Positions 38,238-47,289 of a stretch of 64,000 bases of DNA are shown here, piece after piece. Each line of letters opens with the position of its first letter. The stretch's first letter is position 1. Under the pieces are notes generated by a model. The model was not told where the DNA came from. It worked only from the letters and a program-made list of their open reading frames with translations, and did no database searches. The stretch is from Streptomyces curacoi (GTDB taxonomy: Bacteria; Actinomycetota; Actinomycetes; Streptomycetales; Streptomycetaceae), in contig NZ_KQ947984.1 of assembly GCF_001513975.1 (NCBI RefSeq), positions 1,202,826 through 1,266,825 of the forward strand, read 5' to 3'. A program made the position numbers and the translations under genes.

Positions 38238-39179
38238 TCAGCCGGCGCGGTCGGTGAGCAGCAGCGTGGAGACGGGCTGGTGGTCGGGTTCCTGGCCGAC
38301 CAGGCGCTCGTGGATCAGGGCGTCACCCAGCGGGGTGAGCGCGTGCTGCACGCTGTTGGCGGTCCGGACCGTGGTGATGAGGCCCGCGGTGCGCAGCACG
38401 GACGTGTGCTGGCTGACGGTCGCGGACGAGACGCCGGCGCGTTCACCGATCTCGGTGGTGCTGCCGCTGCGGGTGAGCGCGAGGAGGACCGCCGCCCGGG
38501 TGCGGCCCATCAGGGCGCTGAGCGCTCCGCCGACGCCCTCGGAGGCCTGCCACAGGGAACCCGCCCACTTCGGGTCGATCGGGACGGGGTAGGAGAGGAT
38601 CAACTGGCCGCTCTCGGCTCCGAGACCGGTCAGGATGGGCGGTCGTCCGGCGAGGAAGACGGACGGCGCCAGGACGAGCGTGGTGCCCGAACCCACGTCG
38701 TTGCCGCGGCCCGGAACCTCCAGCAGGGGCGGCTTCCAGCGGACGGACGGGTGGAGGGTGGCCAGCATGCGTCCGATGCCGTGACCCAGCATGATCTGGC
38801 CACGTGCGGTCCGGTCGGCGCTGAGCCGGCGGCTGATTCCTTCCCAGTACGGGAGCACCGCGACACGGCAGAACCGTTCGAAATCTCGGGCAATCCGGGA
38901 GCGGTTCCGCAATACGTCGGTGTCGGCTCCGGATTCCGGGTCCTCGTCCTGCATGACAAGCTGTCCGATATCGGTCAGCGGGCGAACGCTTCGCGCCAAC
39001 CGGATGAGTTCCTTGACATCTTCCGAACCACCCAGCCGACGGCGCCATAACTTGAATGCCGAGCCACCCGCGCCTAAACTCAACATTTCCAGCGCGAAAA
39101 GCGCTTCCCGTTTGATACTCCCTTCCGGGAGCACGCTGACTCTCGACAGACCATCTGCTGTGAGACGTACACGACGCAC
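38238..39179 (-). CDS. HTH transcriptional regulator with C-terminal ArsR-like winged helix
   Basis: A 313-residue protein. The N-terminal 220 residues have no fold I can name but resemble the long sensor region of actinomycete ArsR-like regulators. The C-terminal winged helix spans about 230-300: TRAAVLLALTRSGSTTEIGE, AGVSSATVSQHTSVLRTAGL. GTG 39179 lies behind GGGGGAGGAG. A TTA codon at 39048-39050 suggests bldA dependence. It lies downstream of leuC-leuD on the same strand, separated by two hairpins, and may have its own promoter. A cluster-situated regulator is likely. Confidence 0.82.
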   Translation of the reverse strand: MRRVRLTADGLSRVSVLPEGSIKREALFALEMLSLGAGGSAFKLWRRRLGGSEDVKELIRLARSVRPLTDIGQLVMQDEDPESGADTDVLRNRSRIARDFERFCRVAVLPYWEGISRRLSADRTARGQIMLGHGIGRMLATLHPSVRWKPPLLEVPGRGNDVGSGTTLVLAPSVFLAGRPPILTGLGAESGQLILSYPVPIDPKWAGSLWQASEGVGGALSALMGRTRAAVLLALTRSGSTTEIGERAGVSSATVSQHTSVLRTAGLITTVRTANSVQHALTPLGDALIHERLVGQEPDHQPVSTLLLTDRAG

Positions 39180-39285
39180 AACCTACTCCTCCCCCGTGAA
39201 AGACCTTCGACAATCTGCAGTCGCCACAGACCCTTCGTGCCGACTCGAATTAACCCCGAGAGCCCTTCGGGACGCTACCATGGCC

Positions 39286-39306
39286 CTCCTGTGAAATACA
39301 CAGGAG
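39286..39306. promoter_or_regulatory. 8-bp hairpin upstream of the HTH regulator
   Basis: CTCCTGTG-AAATA-CACAGGAG at 39286-39306 is perfectly symmetrical, 107 nt upstream of the regulator start. It could be an operator for self-regulation or part of the leuD terminator. Confidence 0.5.
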
Positions 39307-39376
39307 ACTGTTCAATTCATTACTGTCCTTAATCCTGCACCTGCTTCCGGCCGAGCGCAGTACCGACCACGACACT

Positions 39377-39404
39377 GTCGAGGTACAGCTGGCTGTACCT
39401 CGAC
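39377..39404 (-). terminator. 12-bp hairpin downstream of leuD
   Basis: GTCGAGGTACAG-CTGG-CTGTACCTCGAC is a perfect stem at 39377-39404, 36 nt past the leuD stop. It is probably the leuCD terminator, though its symmetry also allows a protein-binding site. Confidence 0.7.
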
Positions 39405-39440
39405 GGGTACAGCACAGCCGTCGTATCGATCTGCGAATGA

Positions 39441-40049
39441 TCATTCCCCGGCCCGCGGGTGCCCGCCGAGTACCGGCAGCCAGTCGGCCCGTGCCCGCTC
39501 ATAGGCCGTAATCCGGTCGGCGTGCCGCAGGGTCGCCGCAATCGGGTCCTCCCCGGCCAGCAGCCGCCGCCGTGCTCGCGGTTCGATCGCAAAGGGCCAG
39601 TCCCGGCCGGCCGCCGTGATCCGGCACTGCCGCAGGTCCACGGTGACCGCCAGATCGGGATCCTTTTCAGCCAGCTCCATGAGGGATTGCACCTCCGGTG
39701 CGGGAAGATCAACGAGAAGCAGGCCGTTATTGGTGGCATTACGCCGGAAGATATCGCCGAAACCAGACGCGACGACGACCGCGAAACCGCCGTCGCGCAG
39801 CGCCCAGACGGCATGTTCCCGCGAGCTGCCGATACCGAAATCACGGCCGGCCAGCAATATGCTGGCCCCGCGGTGCTCCGGCCGGTCGAGCACGAAGCCG
39901 GGTTCCTTGCGCCAGCGGGCGAAGAGCGCGTCGTCGTATCCGGTCTTCGTCACCCGCTTGCAGAACTCGCCCGGCACGATCTGGTCGGTGTCGACGTTGT
40001 CCCGGCGCAGCGCCACGGCGCGGCCCACGTGCAGGATGAACGGCTCCAC
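39441..40049 (-). CDS. leuD: 3-isopropylmalate dehydratase small subunit (pathway paralogue)
   Basis: A 202-residue swivel-domain subunit of isopropylmalate isomerase. It shows DNVDTDQIVPGEFCKR, FGIGSSREHAVWAL, ASGFGDIFRRNATNNGLL and a normal C-terminus. GTG 40049 follows CAGGAGGAT. It is 29 nt downstream of leuC, so the pair is one transcript. In the context of a peptide cluster with LeuA but no LeuB, it likely serves 2-keto-acid chain extension (for example to homoleucine) rather than normal leucine synthesis (inference). Confidence 0.93.
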   Translation of the reverse strand: MEPFILHVGRAVALRRDNVDTDQIVPGEFCKRVTKTGYDDALFARWRKEPGFVLDRPEHRGASILLAGRDFGIGSSREHAVWALRDGGFAVVVASGFGDIFRRNATNNGLLLVDLPAPEVQSLMELAEKDPDLAVTVDLRQCRITAAGRDWPFAIEPRARRRLLAGEDPIAATLRHADRITAYERARADWLPVLGGHPRAGE

Positions 40050-40078
40050 AAATCCTCCTGAGCGGATGTCGGCCGGCG

Positions 40079-41488
40079 TCAGCCGAGGTCGGACGGTGCG
40101 GCGAGGCGGCCGGCCACGGCGGACGCCGCGGCGACCTCGGGCGAGACCAGGTGGGTGCGCGCCCGCGCCCCCTGCCGGCCCTCGTAGTTGCGGTTGGACG
40201 TGGAGGCGCAGCGCTCCCCGCCTCGGAGCCGGTCGGCGTTCATGCCCAGGCACATCGAGCAGCCGGGCAGCCGCCACTCGGCCCCCGCCCGCAGGAACAC
40301 CTCGTGCAGCCCCTCGTCCTCGGCCTGGCGGCGCACCTGAGCCGAGCCGGGCACCACCAGCAGCCTGGTGGTGGAGGCGACCGAGCGGCCTCGCAGCACT
40401 CCGGCGGCGGCGCGCAGGTCCTCGATGCGGCCGTTGGTGCACGAGCCCAGGAAGACCACGTCGAGGGGGACGTCCCGCAGCCGGGTGCCGGGGCTGAGTT
40501 CCATGTACTCCAGCGCCCGCCGGGCCGCCTGCCGCGCCGCCGGGTCGGCGATCTCCTCGGGATCGGGGACCGTTCCGCCGAGCGGCACCACCTGGCTCGG
40601 GTTCGTACCCCAGGTCACCAGGGGGGTCAGGTCCGACACGTCGACGGTCACCGCCCGGTCGAAGACGGCGCCTTCGTCGGTGCGCAGACCGCGCCAGTGC
40701 GCCACGGCACGCTCCCACCGTTCTCCGGACGGTGCGTGGGGCCGGCCGGCGAGGTAGGCGAAGGTGGTGTCGTCCGGGGCGATCATCCCGGCCCGGGCAC
40801 CCGCCTCGATGGTCATGTTGCACAGCGTCATACGCGCCTCCATGGACAGGGCGCGCACCACTTCCCCGCGGTACTCCACGAGATGACCCTCGCCGCCGTT
40901 GGTCCCGATCTCACCGATCAGCGCGAGCGCCAGGTCCTTGGCCCCGACGCCGGCGGGCAGCCGGCCGGTGAACTCCACGGCCATCGTCCGCGGCCGGTCG
41001 ATGGCGAGGCACTGGGTGGCCAGGACGTGCTCGACGTCGCTGGTGCCCACGCCGAAGGCGAGCGCCCCGAGCGCACCGTGCGTCGAGGTGTGGCTGTCCC
41101 CGCAGACGACGGTCATCCCGGGCTGGACCAGGCCCAGTTGGGGGCCGACGACGTGCACGATGCCCTGGCGGTCATGGCCCACCCGGTACAGCTCGACGCC
41201 GTAGCGCTCGCAGTTGGCGCGTAGGGTCTCCAACTGCTTCCGGCTGACCGGGTCGTCGAGCCGGTGGGTGTCGGTGGGTACGTTGTGGTCTTCCAGGGCC
41301 AGGGTGAGATCGGCCCGGCGCACTGTCCGCCCGGCGAGCCGCAGGCCGTCGAACGCCTGCGGTGACGTCGCCTCGTGCGTCAGGTGCAAATCCACGTACA
41401 GCAGGTCGGGTTCGTCGTCCGCCTGGTGCACGACATGGCTTTCCCATAGTTTTTCGGCCAACGTTCTCGGCTTCGTCGCCGCAATCAT
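40079..41488 (-). CDS. leuC: 3-isopropylmalate dehydratase large subunit (pathway paralogue)
   Basis: A 469-residue aconitase-family subunit carrying a [4Fe-4S] cluster. It starts [12 protein letters not shown] and includes [51 protein letters not shown] and [19 protein letters not shown]. The cluster cysteines are in [13 protein letters not shown] and [13 protein letters not shown] 41488 has GGAGGCGGA upstream. It is divergent from the DUF1023-like gene across a 249-nt spacer that should hold both promoters. I found no leucine-rich leader peptide there. Confidence 0.94.
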   Translation of the reverse strand: MIAATKPRTLAEKLWESHVVHQADDEPDLLYVDLHLTHEATSPQAFDGLRLAGRTVRRADLTLALEDHNVPTDTHRLDDPVSRKQLETLRANCERYGVELYRVGHDRQGIVHVVGPQLGLVQPGMTVVCGDSHTSTHGALGALAFGVGTSDVEHVLATQCLAIDRPRTMAVEFTGRLPAGVGAKDLALALIGEIGTNGGEGHLVEYRGEVVRALSMEARMTLCNMTIEAGARAGMIAPDDTTFAYLAGRPHAPSGERWERAVAHWRGLRTDEGAVFDRAVTVDVSDLTPLVTWGTNPSQVVPLGGTVPDPEEIADPAARQAARRALEYMELSPGTRLRDVPLDVVFLGSCTNGRIEDLRAAAGVLRGRSVASTTRLLVVPGSAQVRRQAEDEGLHEVFLRAGAEWRLPGCSMCLGMNADRLRGGERCASTSNRNYEGRQGARARTHLVSPEVAAASAVAGRLAAPSDLG

Positions 41489-41737
41489 TCCGCCTCCGTA
41501 CCGGACTTGGGAATTCTCCTCACCCTCACATCGGCGCGAATGGACGGCGAGGACATTTAGCCGAGCTCGAAAATCGCTGATCAAATGGCGTTCCACGGGC
41601 GGCCGGTACAGCTTGCCGTAGCCTCGGCGTTCATTCTGTGTCACCCCCACCGGGGTTCTGCCCTCACTGTGTTTCCCGGCGCTCGACGGCACGATGACCA
41701 GCATGAGGGAGAAAGTCCGTGGGACGGGGGGCCGAAA

Positions 41738-42904
41738 ATGACGCGTGTGGCGCGCTGGAAGCGCACCGGGGTCTCTCTCGTGCTCAGCGCCGTGGCGGTC
41801 CTGGGCGCGGGAAGCTGGACCGCCGGAGTCACGCAGGCCGCGGTCACCGGCCCGGCGCCGGGGGCGGCGGCATGGCGCGCCGACCGCGTGCTGGGCATGT
41901 CGTTGCCCGACCCGGCCACGGCCGCCCCGTCCCGCGTCGCCGGGTTCTTCGCCGGCCTCGACACGCGGGAGCGGGACCTGCTGGCGCGCCGCCATCCGCT
42001 CACGGTGGGCAACCTGGACGGGGCGCCGGTCGAACTGCGCTACCGGGCCAACGAGCGCGCACTGCGCGCCGAGTACGCCGCGCAGGTCGAGCGCTCCACC
42101 GACGCGTCGCTGCTCACGCGGGAACGCGAGCTCGCCGCGGAACGGGCCGACCGGGTCCGCAGGCTGCTGGCCGACGGGCGCCGCATCCTCGCCTTCGATC
42201 CGCGGGGCCGGGGCCAGGTCGCCGAGGTCTTCGGGGACCTGGCCCGGGCCCGGCACGTCGCCGTCGTCGTCCCCGGCTCGGACGCCGACCTGATGTTCTA
42301 CGACGGTGAGGACGCCGACGCCGCCGACCCGTACGTCGGCTGGTCCGGGCGGGCGCGGTCGCTGTACGAGCGGATGACGGCCGACGCGCCCGGCACTCCC
42401 GTGGCGGTGGTCGTGTGGGTGGGCTACACCACGCCCGTCGGCCTCGGAGTGGACGCGGCGACCGACCGTCTCGCCGAGGCGGGTGCGCCGCGGCTGGACC
42501 GCTTCCTGACCGGCCTGGCCGCCGTCGGCACCCCCGTCCCGGCCGTGCTGTGCCACAGCTACGGCTCCGTGGTGTGCGGTCTCGCCGCGCCCCGGGCCGA
42601 CCGGCACACCGTCTCGGACCTCGTCCTGTTCGGCTCGCCCGGAGTGCGCGCCGACTCGGCGGCGGACCTGGGCACGGATGCCACGGTGTGGGCCGCCCGG
42701 GCACCCTCCGACTGGGTGCGCACCGTGGCCGGCCTGCACCTCCTGGACCTCGGACACGGCACCGACCCGGTCGGTCCGGGCTTCGGCGCCCGCCGTTTCT
42801 GCGCCGCGAACGTACGTGACCACGGCGGTTACTTCGCCCCGAACAGCGACGCGCTGCGCGCGTTCTCCGCCATCGCCCTCGGCCGTCCCGTCGCCCCGTG
42901 CTGA
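41738..42904 (+). CDS. secreted alpha/beta hydrolase, DUF1023-like
   Basis: A 388-residue predicted exported hydrolase. The signal peptide is about residues 1-34 ([20 protein letters not shown]). A helical region lies at 45-150 with [22 protein letters not shown], then an alpha/beta core with [16 protein letters not shown] and [11 protein letters not shown]. The nucleophile elbow is [14 protein letters not shown], with a late [17 protein letters not shown] 41738 follows GGGGGG. This matches the DUF1023 type. Being exported, it is an unlikely chain-release enzyme for the NRPS. It is transcribed against the surrounding cluster and paired with the acyltransferase 61 nt downstream. Confidence 0.82.
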   Translation: MTRVARWKRTGVSLVLSAVAVLGAGSWTAGVTQAAVTGPAPGAAAWRADRVLGMSLPDPATAAPSRVAGFFAGLDTRERDLLARRHPLTVGNLDGAPVELRYRANERALRAEYAAQVERSTDASLLTRERELAAERADRVRRLLADGRRILAFDPRGRGQVAEVFGDLARARHVAVVVPGSDADLMFYDGEDADAADPYVGWSGRARSLYERMTADAPGTPVAVVVWVGYTTPVGLGVDAATDRLAEAGAPRLDRFLTGLAAVGTPVPAVLCHSYGSVVCGLAAPRADRHTVSDLVLFGSPGVRADSAADLGTDATVWAARAPSDWVRTVAGLHLLDLGHGTDPVGPGFGARRFCAANVRDHGGYFAPNSDALRAFSAIALGRPVAPC

Positions 42905-42965
42905 CCCCGCGGCCCGGACCGGCGCACCGGGCGCGGGGCCGCCGCCTCACCCAAGGACGTCATCC

Positions 42966-44201
42966 ATGACCAGTGCTCTGTTCACCGCGCCGCGCGGCGT
43001 GCTGCGCCGCACGGTGCGCTCCGTGGAGGAACGCACCCCCGCCCGCCGCGACCGCGCCCTCGACGGATTACGCGCGTTGGCACTGCTCGCGGTGCCGCTC
43101 GGCCACTGGCTGCTCGGCGGGTTCACCCTGGACGCGGACGGTTCGCTGCACAATGCCAGCCCGCTCGCGGCGTTCGGCGGCCTCGCGCCCGTGAGCTGGG
43201 TCCTGCAGATGCTCGGCATCTTCTTCCTGGTCGGCGGTCATGCCACCGTGCTGTCGCTGCACCGGGCCCGGGAGCGCGGCCTGAGCGACCGGGCCTGGCT
43301 GGGCCGCCGGATGGCCCGGCTGGGCCGGCCGGTGGTGGCGGTCACCGCGGTCTGGGCCGTGCTGCTGCTGGCGCTGCGCGCGGCCGGGTTCCCCCCGGAC
43401 ACGCTGCGCAGCGCCGTGACACTGGTGGTCCAGCCGCTGTGGTTCGTCGGGGTGTACGTCGTGCTCACGGCCCTGACCCCGCTGTGTCTGCGCGTGGTGC
43501 GGCGGTGCGGGCTGTGGTCGGCGGCCGTGCTGTTCGCGGCGGTGGCGGTCGTGGACCTCCTGCGCTACGGCCCCTGGTCCGCGGCGCTGCCGGGCTGGCT
43601 CGGTCTGCTCACCGTGCTGCCGGGCTGGCTGTTCCCCTATCAGCTGGGCGTCGCCTGGGCCGAGGGGAAGCTGGACCGGCGCCGGGCGGTCGTGCTGCTG
43701 GTGGGCGGGTGCGCGGTGTTCGCCGCGCTGCTGACGGTGTTCGGCTACCCGGCCAGCATGGTCGGGGTGCCCGGCCAGGAGCGCACCAACTCCCATCCGC
43801 CCTCGCTGCTGGTGCCGGCGCTGGCCGCCGCCCAGTGCGGCGCGGCGGTCCTGGTCCGCGCGCGGCTGGCGCGGGCGCTGGCCCGGCCCGGGCTGTGGAC
43901 GGTGACGGCGGTGGTGAACCTCTGTGCCATGACGGTGCTGTGCTGGCACCAGTCGGCGATGCTCGCGGTCGCCCTGCCGGCCTCACGGGCCGGTGCCGTC
44001 CCGGGGCTGATCAGCCCGCCGGACACGGTGGGGTGGATCGCGGCCCGGCTGCTGTGGCTGCCGGTGTTCGCGGTGGTGCTGTTCCTGATCACGGTCGTGA
44101 CCCGTCGCTTCGAGCGGCCGTGGACGGGCATGGCACGCGCCTCGCGCACCGTCATGGGCGTGCTGTCCGCCGGGTTCGCGGCGTACGCGCTGTACGGGTG
44201 A
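42966..44201 (+). CDS. acyltransferase-3 family membrane protein
   Basis: A 411-residue integral membrane acyltransferase with about 10 transmembrane helices. The N-terminal RALDGLRALALLAVPLGHWLL contains the Arg/His expected near the active site, and LGIFFLVGGHATVLSL follows. ATG 42966 is preceded by AAGGA. A TTA codon at 43068-43070 (in DGLRAL) suggests bldA control. Such enzymes O-acylate sugars or lipids; whether it decorates the peptide or merely sits in the locus is unknown. The pair with the DUF1023-like gene interrupts the minus-strand cluster genes. Confidence 0.82.
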   Translation: MTSALFTAPRGVLRRTVRSVEERTPARRDRALDGLRALALLAVPLGHWLLGGFTLDADGSLHNASPLAAFGGLAPVSWVLQMLGIFFLVGGHATVLSLHRARERGLSDRAWLGRRMARLGRPVVAVTAVWAVLLLALRAAGFPPDTLRSAVTLVVQPLWFVGVYVVLTALTPLCLRVVRRCGLWSAAVLFAAVAVVDLLRYGPWSAALPGWLGLLTVLPGWLFPYQLGVAWAEGKLDRRRAVVLLVGGCAVFAALLTVFGYPASMVGVPGQERTNSHPPSLLVPALAAAQCGAAVLVRARLARALARPGLWTVTAVVNLCAMTVLCWHQSAMLAVALPASRAGAVPGLISPPDTVGWIAARLLWLPVFAVVLFLITVVTRRFERPWTGMARASRTVMGVLSAGFAAYALYG

Positions 44202-44225
44202 AGGGCTCCGGGACGCGTGACGACG

Positions 44226-44470
44226 GCATTGCGGCGAGGCGGCGAGCAAGCGCGGCGGCGCGGGCAGGAACAGGAGCGCCGTACCGGTGAGGGCCGGCAG
44301 ACCGGCGCGAGCACCACATCGCGGCCAGGGGGCAGGACAACTCGGCGGCGCAGGCGTCGACCGACACGCCGCACCGGCGACTGCCGACGGACCGGCACGA
44401 CAGCCGCATCGCGGCCGGGCGGCACAGCAGCGCGACGGCACGCGCACGAACCGGCACCCCGTGCCGGAAA
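44226..44470. repeat. degenerate tandem repeat, period about 90 bp
   Basis: The 351-nt gap between the convergent acyltransferase and leuA genes holds three copies of a unit starting GCATCGCGGCC (44226, 44316 and 44406). Each is followed by GGCGGC-rich and CCGGCA-rich parts. Copies are about 60-70 percent alike by eye. A GC-rich inverted pair (CTCCGCCGCGGGGTTCCGGCC and its near complement, 44472-44526) follows and may terminate both genes. Confidence 0.65.
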
Positions 44471-44552
44471 GACTCCGCCGCGGGGTTCCGGCCGACTGCG
44501 ACTCGGCCGGAACTCCGCGGCGGGACCAGGCGAAGGATGCTCCTGCCCGGGA

Positions 44553-46271
44553 TCAGTTCCCGGCCGGAACGGCGGCCGGCCGGGGCACCCGGCCGACAGG
44601 TGCCGCACGACGGCCGGAGCGGGCGGCCCGCTGGACGGCGGCCCACAGGGCCCGGCGGGCCGCGTCGGCAGGGCTCTCGTCGAGGCCGACACCCCAGACG
44701 GCCCGGTCGCCGGCGGTGAGCTCGCAGTAGGCGGCGAACTGCTCGCCGCCGCGGCCCGCGGGGGCCACCACGAAGTCCCGTACGGCGCCCTCCACCTGGG
44801 CACCGGCGAGGGCGGCGCGGGCCCAGTCGGCCCAGTCGCCGGGCGCGTCGTCCACCCGGCGGGCGGCGAGGACCGCGGTCCCGCCCCGGTCCGCCACCAG
44901 GCCGGGCAGGACGTACGTCTCCTCGAAGGTCAGCCACAGTTCATGGGCCGACACCTCGCCGCCGGCCTGCTCGCACACGCGCTGCATCACGGCGGCGAAG
45001 TCGATCTGCAGGCGCCGCGGCAGGTCCAGGCCGCGCTCGCGGCGCAGCAGATGCGCGATGCCGCCCTTGCCGGACTGGGTGTTGATGCGGATGAGGGCCT
45101 GGTAGTCGCGCCCGATGTCCCGCGGGTCGACCGGCAGATACGGCACCTCCCAGACCGCGGTGTGGTCGTCACCGGCCTCCTGTCGGGCCCGCAGCCCCTT
45201 GCTGATGGCGTCCTGGTGGGTCCCGGCGAAGGACGTGTACACGAAGTCGCCGGCCCAGGGGTGGCGCGGGGGAACCGGCATCTGGGTGCAGTCCTCGGCG
45301 ATGCGGCGCACCCGGTCGACCTCCCGGAGGTCGAGCATCGGGTCGATGCCCTGGGTGAGGAGGTTCATGGCGAGCGTGATCAGGCAGACGTTGCCGGTGC
45401 GTTCGCCGTTGCCGAAGAGGGTGCCCTCCACCCGGTCGGCGCCGGCAAGGACCGCCAGCTCCGCCGCCGCGACCCCGCTGCCGCGGTCGTTGTGCGGGTG
45501 GACGGAGAGCAGGACGCGCTCGCGGTGGGCGAGGTTGCGGTGCATGTACTCGATGCGGTCGGCGAACTCCTGGGGCGGGAAGACCTCGACCGTGGCGGGC
45601 AGGTTGATCCGCAGGGTGGACCGGGCCCGGGGCGCCCAGAAGTCCAGGACGGCGTTGCACAGGTCCAGGGCGTAGTCGGGTTCGGTCTGGGTGTAGGACT
45701 CGGGGGCGTACTGGAGGTACAACTCGGTGCCGGGCAGGGAGTCCTGCAGCCGCAGGGCCTGCTCGGCACCGTCGAGGGCGAGGGCGCGCACCTCCTCGCG
45801 GTCGGCCCGCAGCACCAGTCGGCGCTGCACCTCGGAGGTGGGGTTGAACACCTGCAGGACCGCCCGGCGCGCGCCGCGCAGACAGTGCACGGTGCGTTCG
45901 ATGAAGTCCTGGCGGATGGGTGCCATCACCTGGATGACGACGTCGTCGGCAATGGCGTCGCACTCGATGAGATGGCGGACGAAGTCGTGGTCGTCGCGCG
46001 ACGCCGTGGGATAGCCCACCTCGATCTCCTTGAACCCCATCGACACGAGGAGGTCGAACATCCTGCGTTTGCGGTCGACGTCCATGGGGTCGATGAGCGC
46101 CTGGTTGCCGTCGCGCAGGTCCACGCTGCACCACAGCGGCGCCTTCTGCGCCACCCGGTCCGGCCAGGTCCGGTCGGCGAGCTGGATGGGCTGGTAGGGC
46201 AGGTACTTGGCGACCGGCATCAGGCTGGAGCGCTGCGCTCCCCGGTCTCTTCCTGGTTCGCTGGTGTCCAT
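44553..46271 (-). CDS. leuA: 2-isopropylmalate synthase-like enzyme (chain-extending LeuA)
   Basis: A 572-residue DRE-TIM metallolyase-like condensing enzyme joining acetyl-CoA to a branched 2-keto acid. The catalytic barrel shows CSVDLRDGNQALIDPMD, GFKEIEVGYPTASRDD, LSVHPHNDRGSG and EGTLFGNGERTGNVCL. A C-terminal region (about 440-555) corresponds to the leucine-binding regulatory domain and seems intact. ATG 46271 is chosen; the frame opens at 46346 without ribosome site. It is last in the NRPS operon. With LeuC/LeuD it could lengthen 2-ketoisocaproate to give homoleucine; LeuB is absent from the window. Confidence 0.92.
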   Translation of the reverse strand: MDTSEPGRDRGAQRSSLMPVAKYLPYQPIQLADRTWPDRVAQKAPLWCSVDLRDGNQALIDPMDVDRKRRMFDLLVSMGFKEIEVGYPTASRDDHDFVRHLIECDAIADDVVIQVMAPIRQDFIERTVHCLRGARRAVLQVFNPTSEVQRRLVLRADREEVRALALDGAEQALRLQDSLPGTELYLQYAPESYTQTEPDYALDLCNAVLDFWAPRARSTLRINLPATVEVFPPQEFADRIEYMHRNLAHRERVLLSVHPHNDRGSGVAAAELAVLAGADRVEGTLFGNGERTGNVCLITLAMNLLTQGIDPMLDLREVDRVRRIAEDCTQMPVPPRHPWAGDFVYTSFAGTHQDAISKGLRARQEAGDDHTAVWEVPYLPVDPRDIGRDYQALIRINTQSGKGGIAHLLRRERGLDLPRRLQIDFAAVMQRVCEQAGGEVSAHELWLTFEETYVLPGLVADRGGTAVLAARRVDDAPGDWADWARAALAGAQVEGAVRDFVVAPAGRGGEQFAAYCELTAGDRAVWGVGLDESPADAARRALWAAVQRAARSGRRAAPVGRVPRPAAVPAGN

Positions 46272-46377
46272 GTGCGCTGTGCCACCTTTCCGTTGATCTC
46301 TCATGGGGAACAGAAAGCGCCGTGCGGTAGGAGAGGGGAGCCGCACGGCGCTTCCGGATCAGGGGCCGGTTCGGCCG

Positions 46378-47226
46378 TCAGTCGCGCAGTTCGAGGGTGC
46401 AGCACTTCACGCTGCCGCCGCCCTTGAGCAGTTCGGACAGGTCGACGCCTATGGGCTCGAACCCTCGCTCGCGCAGCTGGTGCATCAGCCCGGTGGCGGA
46501 CTCGGGCAGCACGACGTGGCGTCCGTCGCTCACCGCGTTCAGTCCGAAGACCGCGGCGTCGGCCGCGGAGGCGAGCACGGCGTCGGGGAACATCCGCCGC
46601 AGCACCTCCCGGCTGCCCGGCGAGAACGCGGCCGGGTTGTACATGACCTCGTCGCCGTCGAGCACCGCCAGCGCGGTGTCGAGGTGGTAGTAGGCGGGGT
46701 CGACGAGTTGCAGGCCGACGACCGGGCGGCCGAAGAACTCCTGGGCCTCGGTGTGGGCGTCGCGGGAACTGCGGAAGCCGTGCCCGGCGAGGACCCAGCT
46801 GTCGGTGACGAGGAAGTCGCCCTCGCCCTCGTTCACGTACCGCGGGTCGTGGCAGTCGAGGTAGCCGTTCGCCCGGAACCAGGCGAGGTAGGCGGGGCCT
46901 TCGGGCACGCGTTCGGTGTTGCGGAAGCGGGCGCCCAGCACCTTGCCGTCGACGACGGTGGCGCCGTTGGCCGCGTAGACCATGTCGGGCAGCCCCGGCA
47001 GCGGGTCGATCAGCTCCACCGTGTGCCCGAGGTCGCGGTAGAGGGAGCGCAGCCGCTCCCACTGGGCCACCGCGAGGGCGGTGTCGACCGGTTTGGCGGG
47101 GTCCATCCAGGGGTTGATGGCGTAGGTGACCTCGAAGGTGCTGGGCCGGCACATCAGATACCGGCGGGGCCGCGCCGTTCTGTGGGCGGGCCGGCTGCTG
47201 CCGGAGGGCGCGGTGGCTGCGGTCAT
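46378..47226 (-). CDS. dimethylarginine dimethylaminohydrolase-like amidinohydrolase
   Basis: A 282-residue member of the amidinotransferase/arginine deiminase superfamily, DDAH branch. It has LMCRPSTFEVTYAINPWMD at the start and DMVYAANGATVVDGKVL with guanidine-binding acids. The catalytic Glu region is EGEGDFL, the His is in DPAYYHLDTALAVLDGDE, and the nucleophilic Cys is in GGGSVKCCTLELRD near the C-terminus. It would hydrolyse methylarginine or arginine to citrulline. Expected residues are all present. It sits between leuA and the flavin reductase on the same strand (gaps 106 and 63 nt), implying a job in precursor supply or tailoring, perhaps of an Arg-derived residue. Confidence 0.88.
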   Translation of the reverse strand: MTAATAPSGSSRPAHRTARPRRYLMCRPSTFEVTYAINPWMDPAKPVDTALAVAQWERLRSLYRDLGHTVELIDPLPGLPDMVYAANGATVVDGKVLGARFRNTERVPEGPAYLAWFRANGYLDCHDPRYVNEGEGDFLVTDSWVLAGHGFRSSRDAHTEAQEFFGRPVVGLQLVDPAYYHLDTALAVLDGDEVMYNPAAFSPGSREVLRRMFPDAVLASAADAAVFGLNAVSDGRHVVLPESATGLMHQLRERGFEPIGVDLSELLKGGGSVKCCTLELRD

Positions 47227-47289
47227 GTCGCTCCAGACGGGTGGGAGGGGTGGACAAGGGCGCCCGCGCGGCGGTGCGGGGCGTGGCGC

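Noticed and set aside
41489..41737. Possible leucine leader peptide or T-box upstream of leuC
   Set aside because: The ATG-initiated short frames in the spacer are not Leu-rich and no T-box consensus is seen.
41738..42904. Stand-alone thioesterase for peptide release
   Set aside because: It has a Ser nucleophile elbow but also a signal peptide and a DUF1023-like layout, so it acts outside the cytoplasm and is unlikely to release an NRPS chain.
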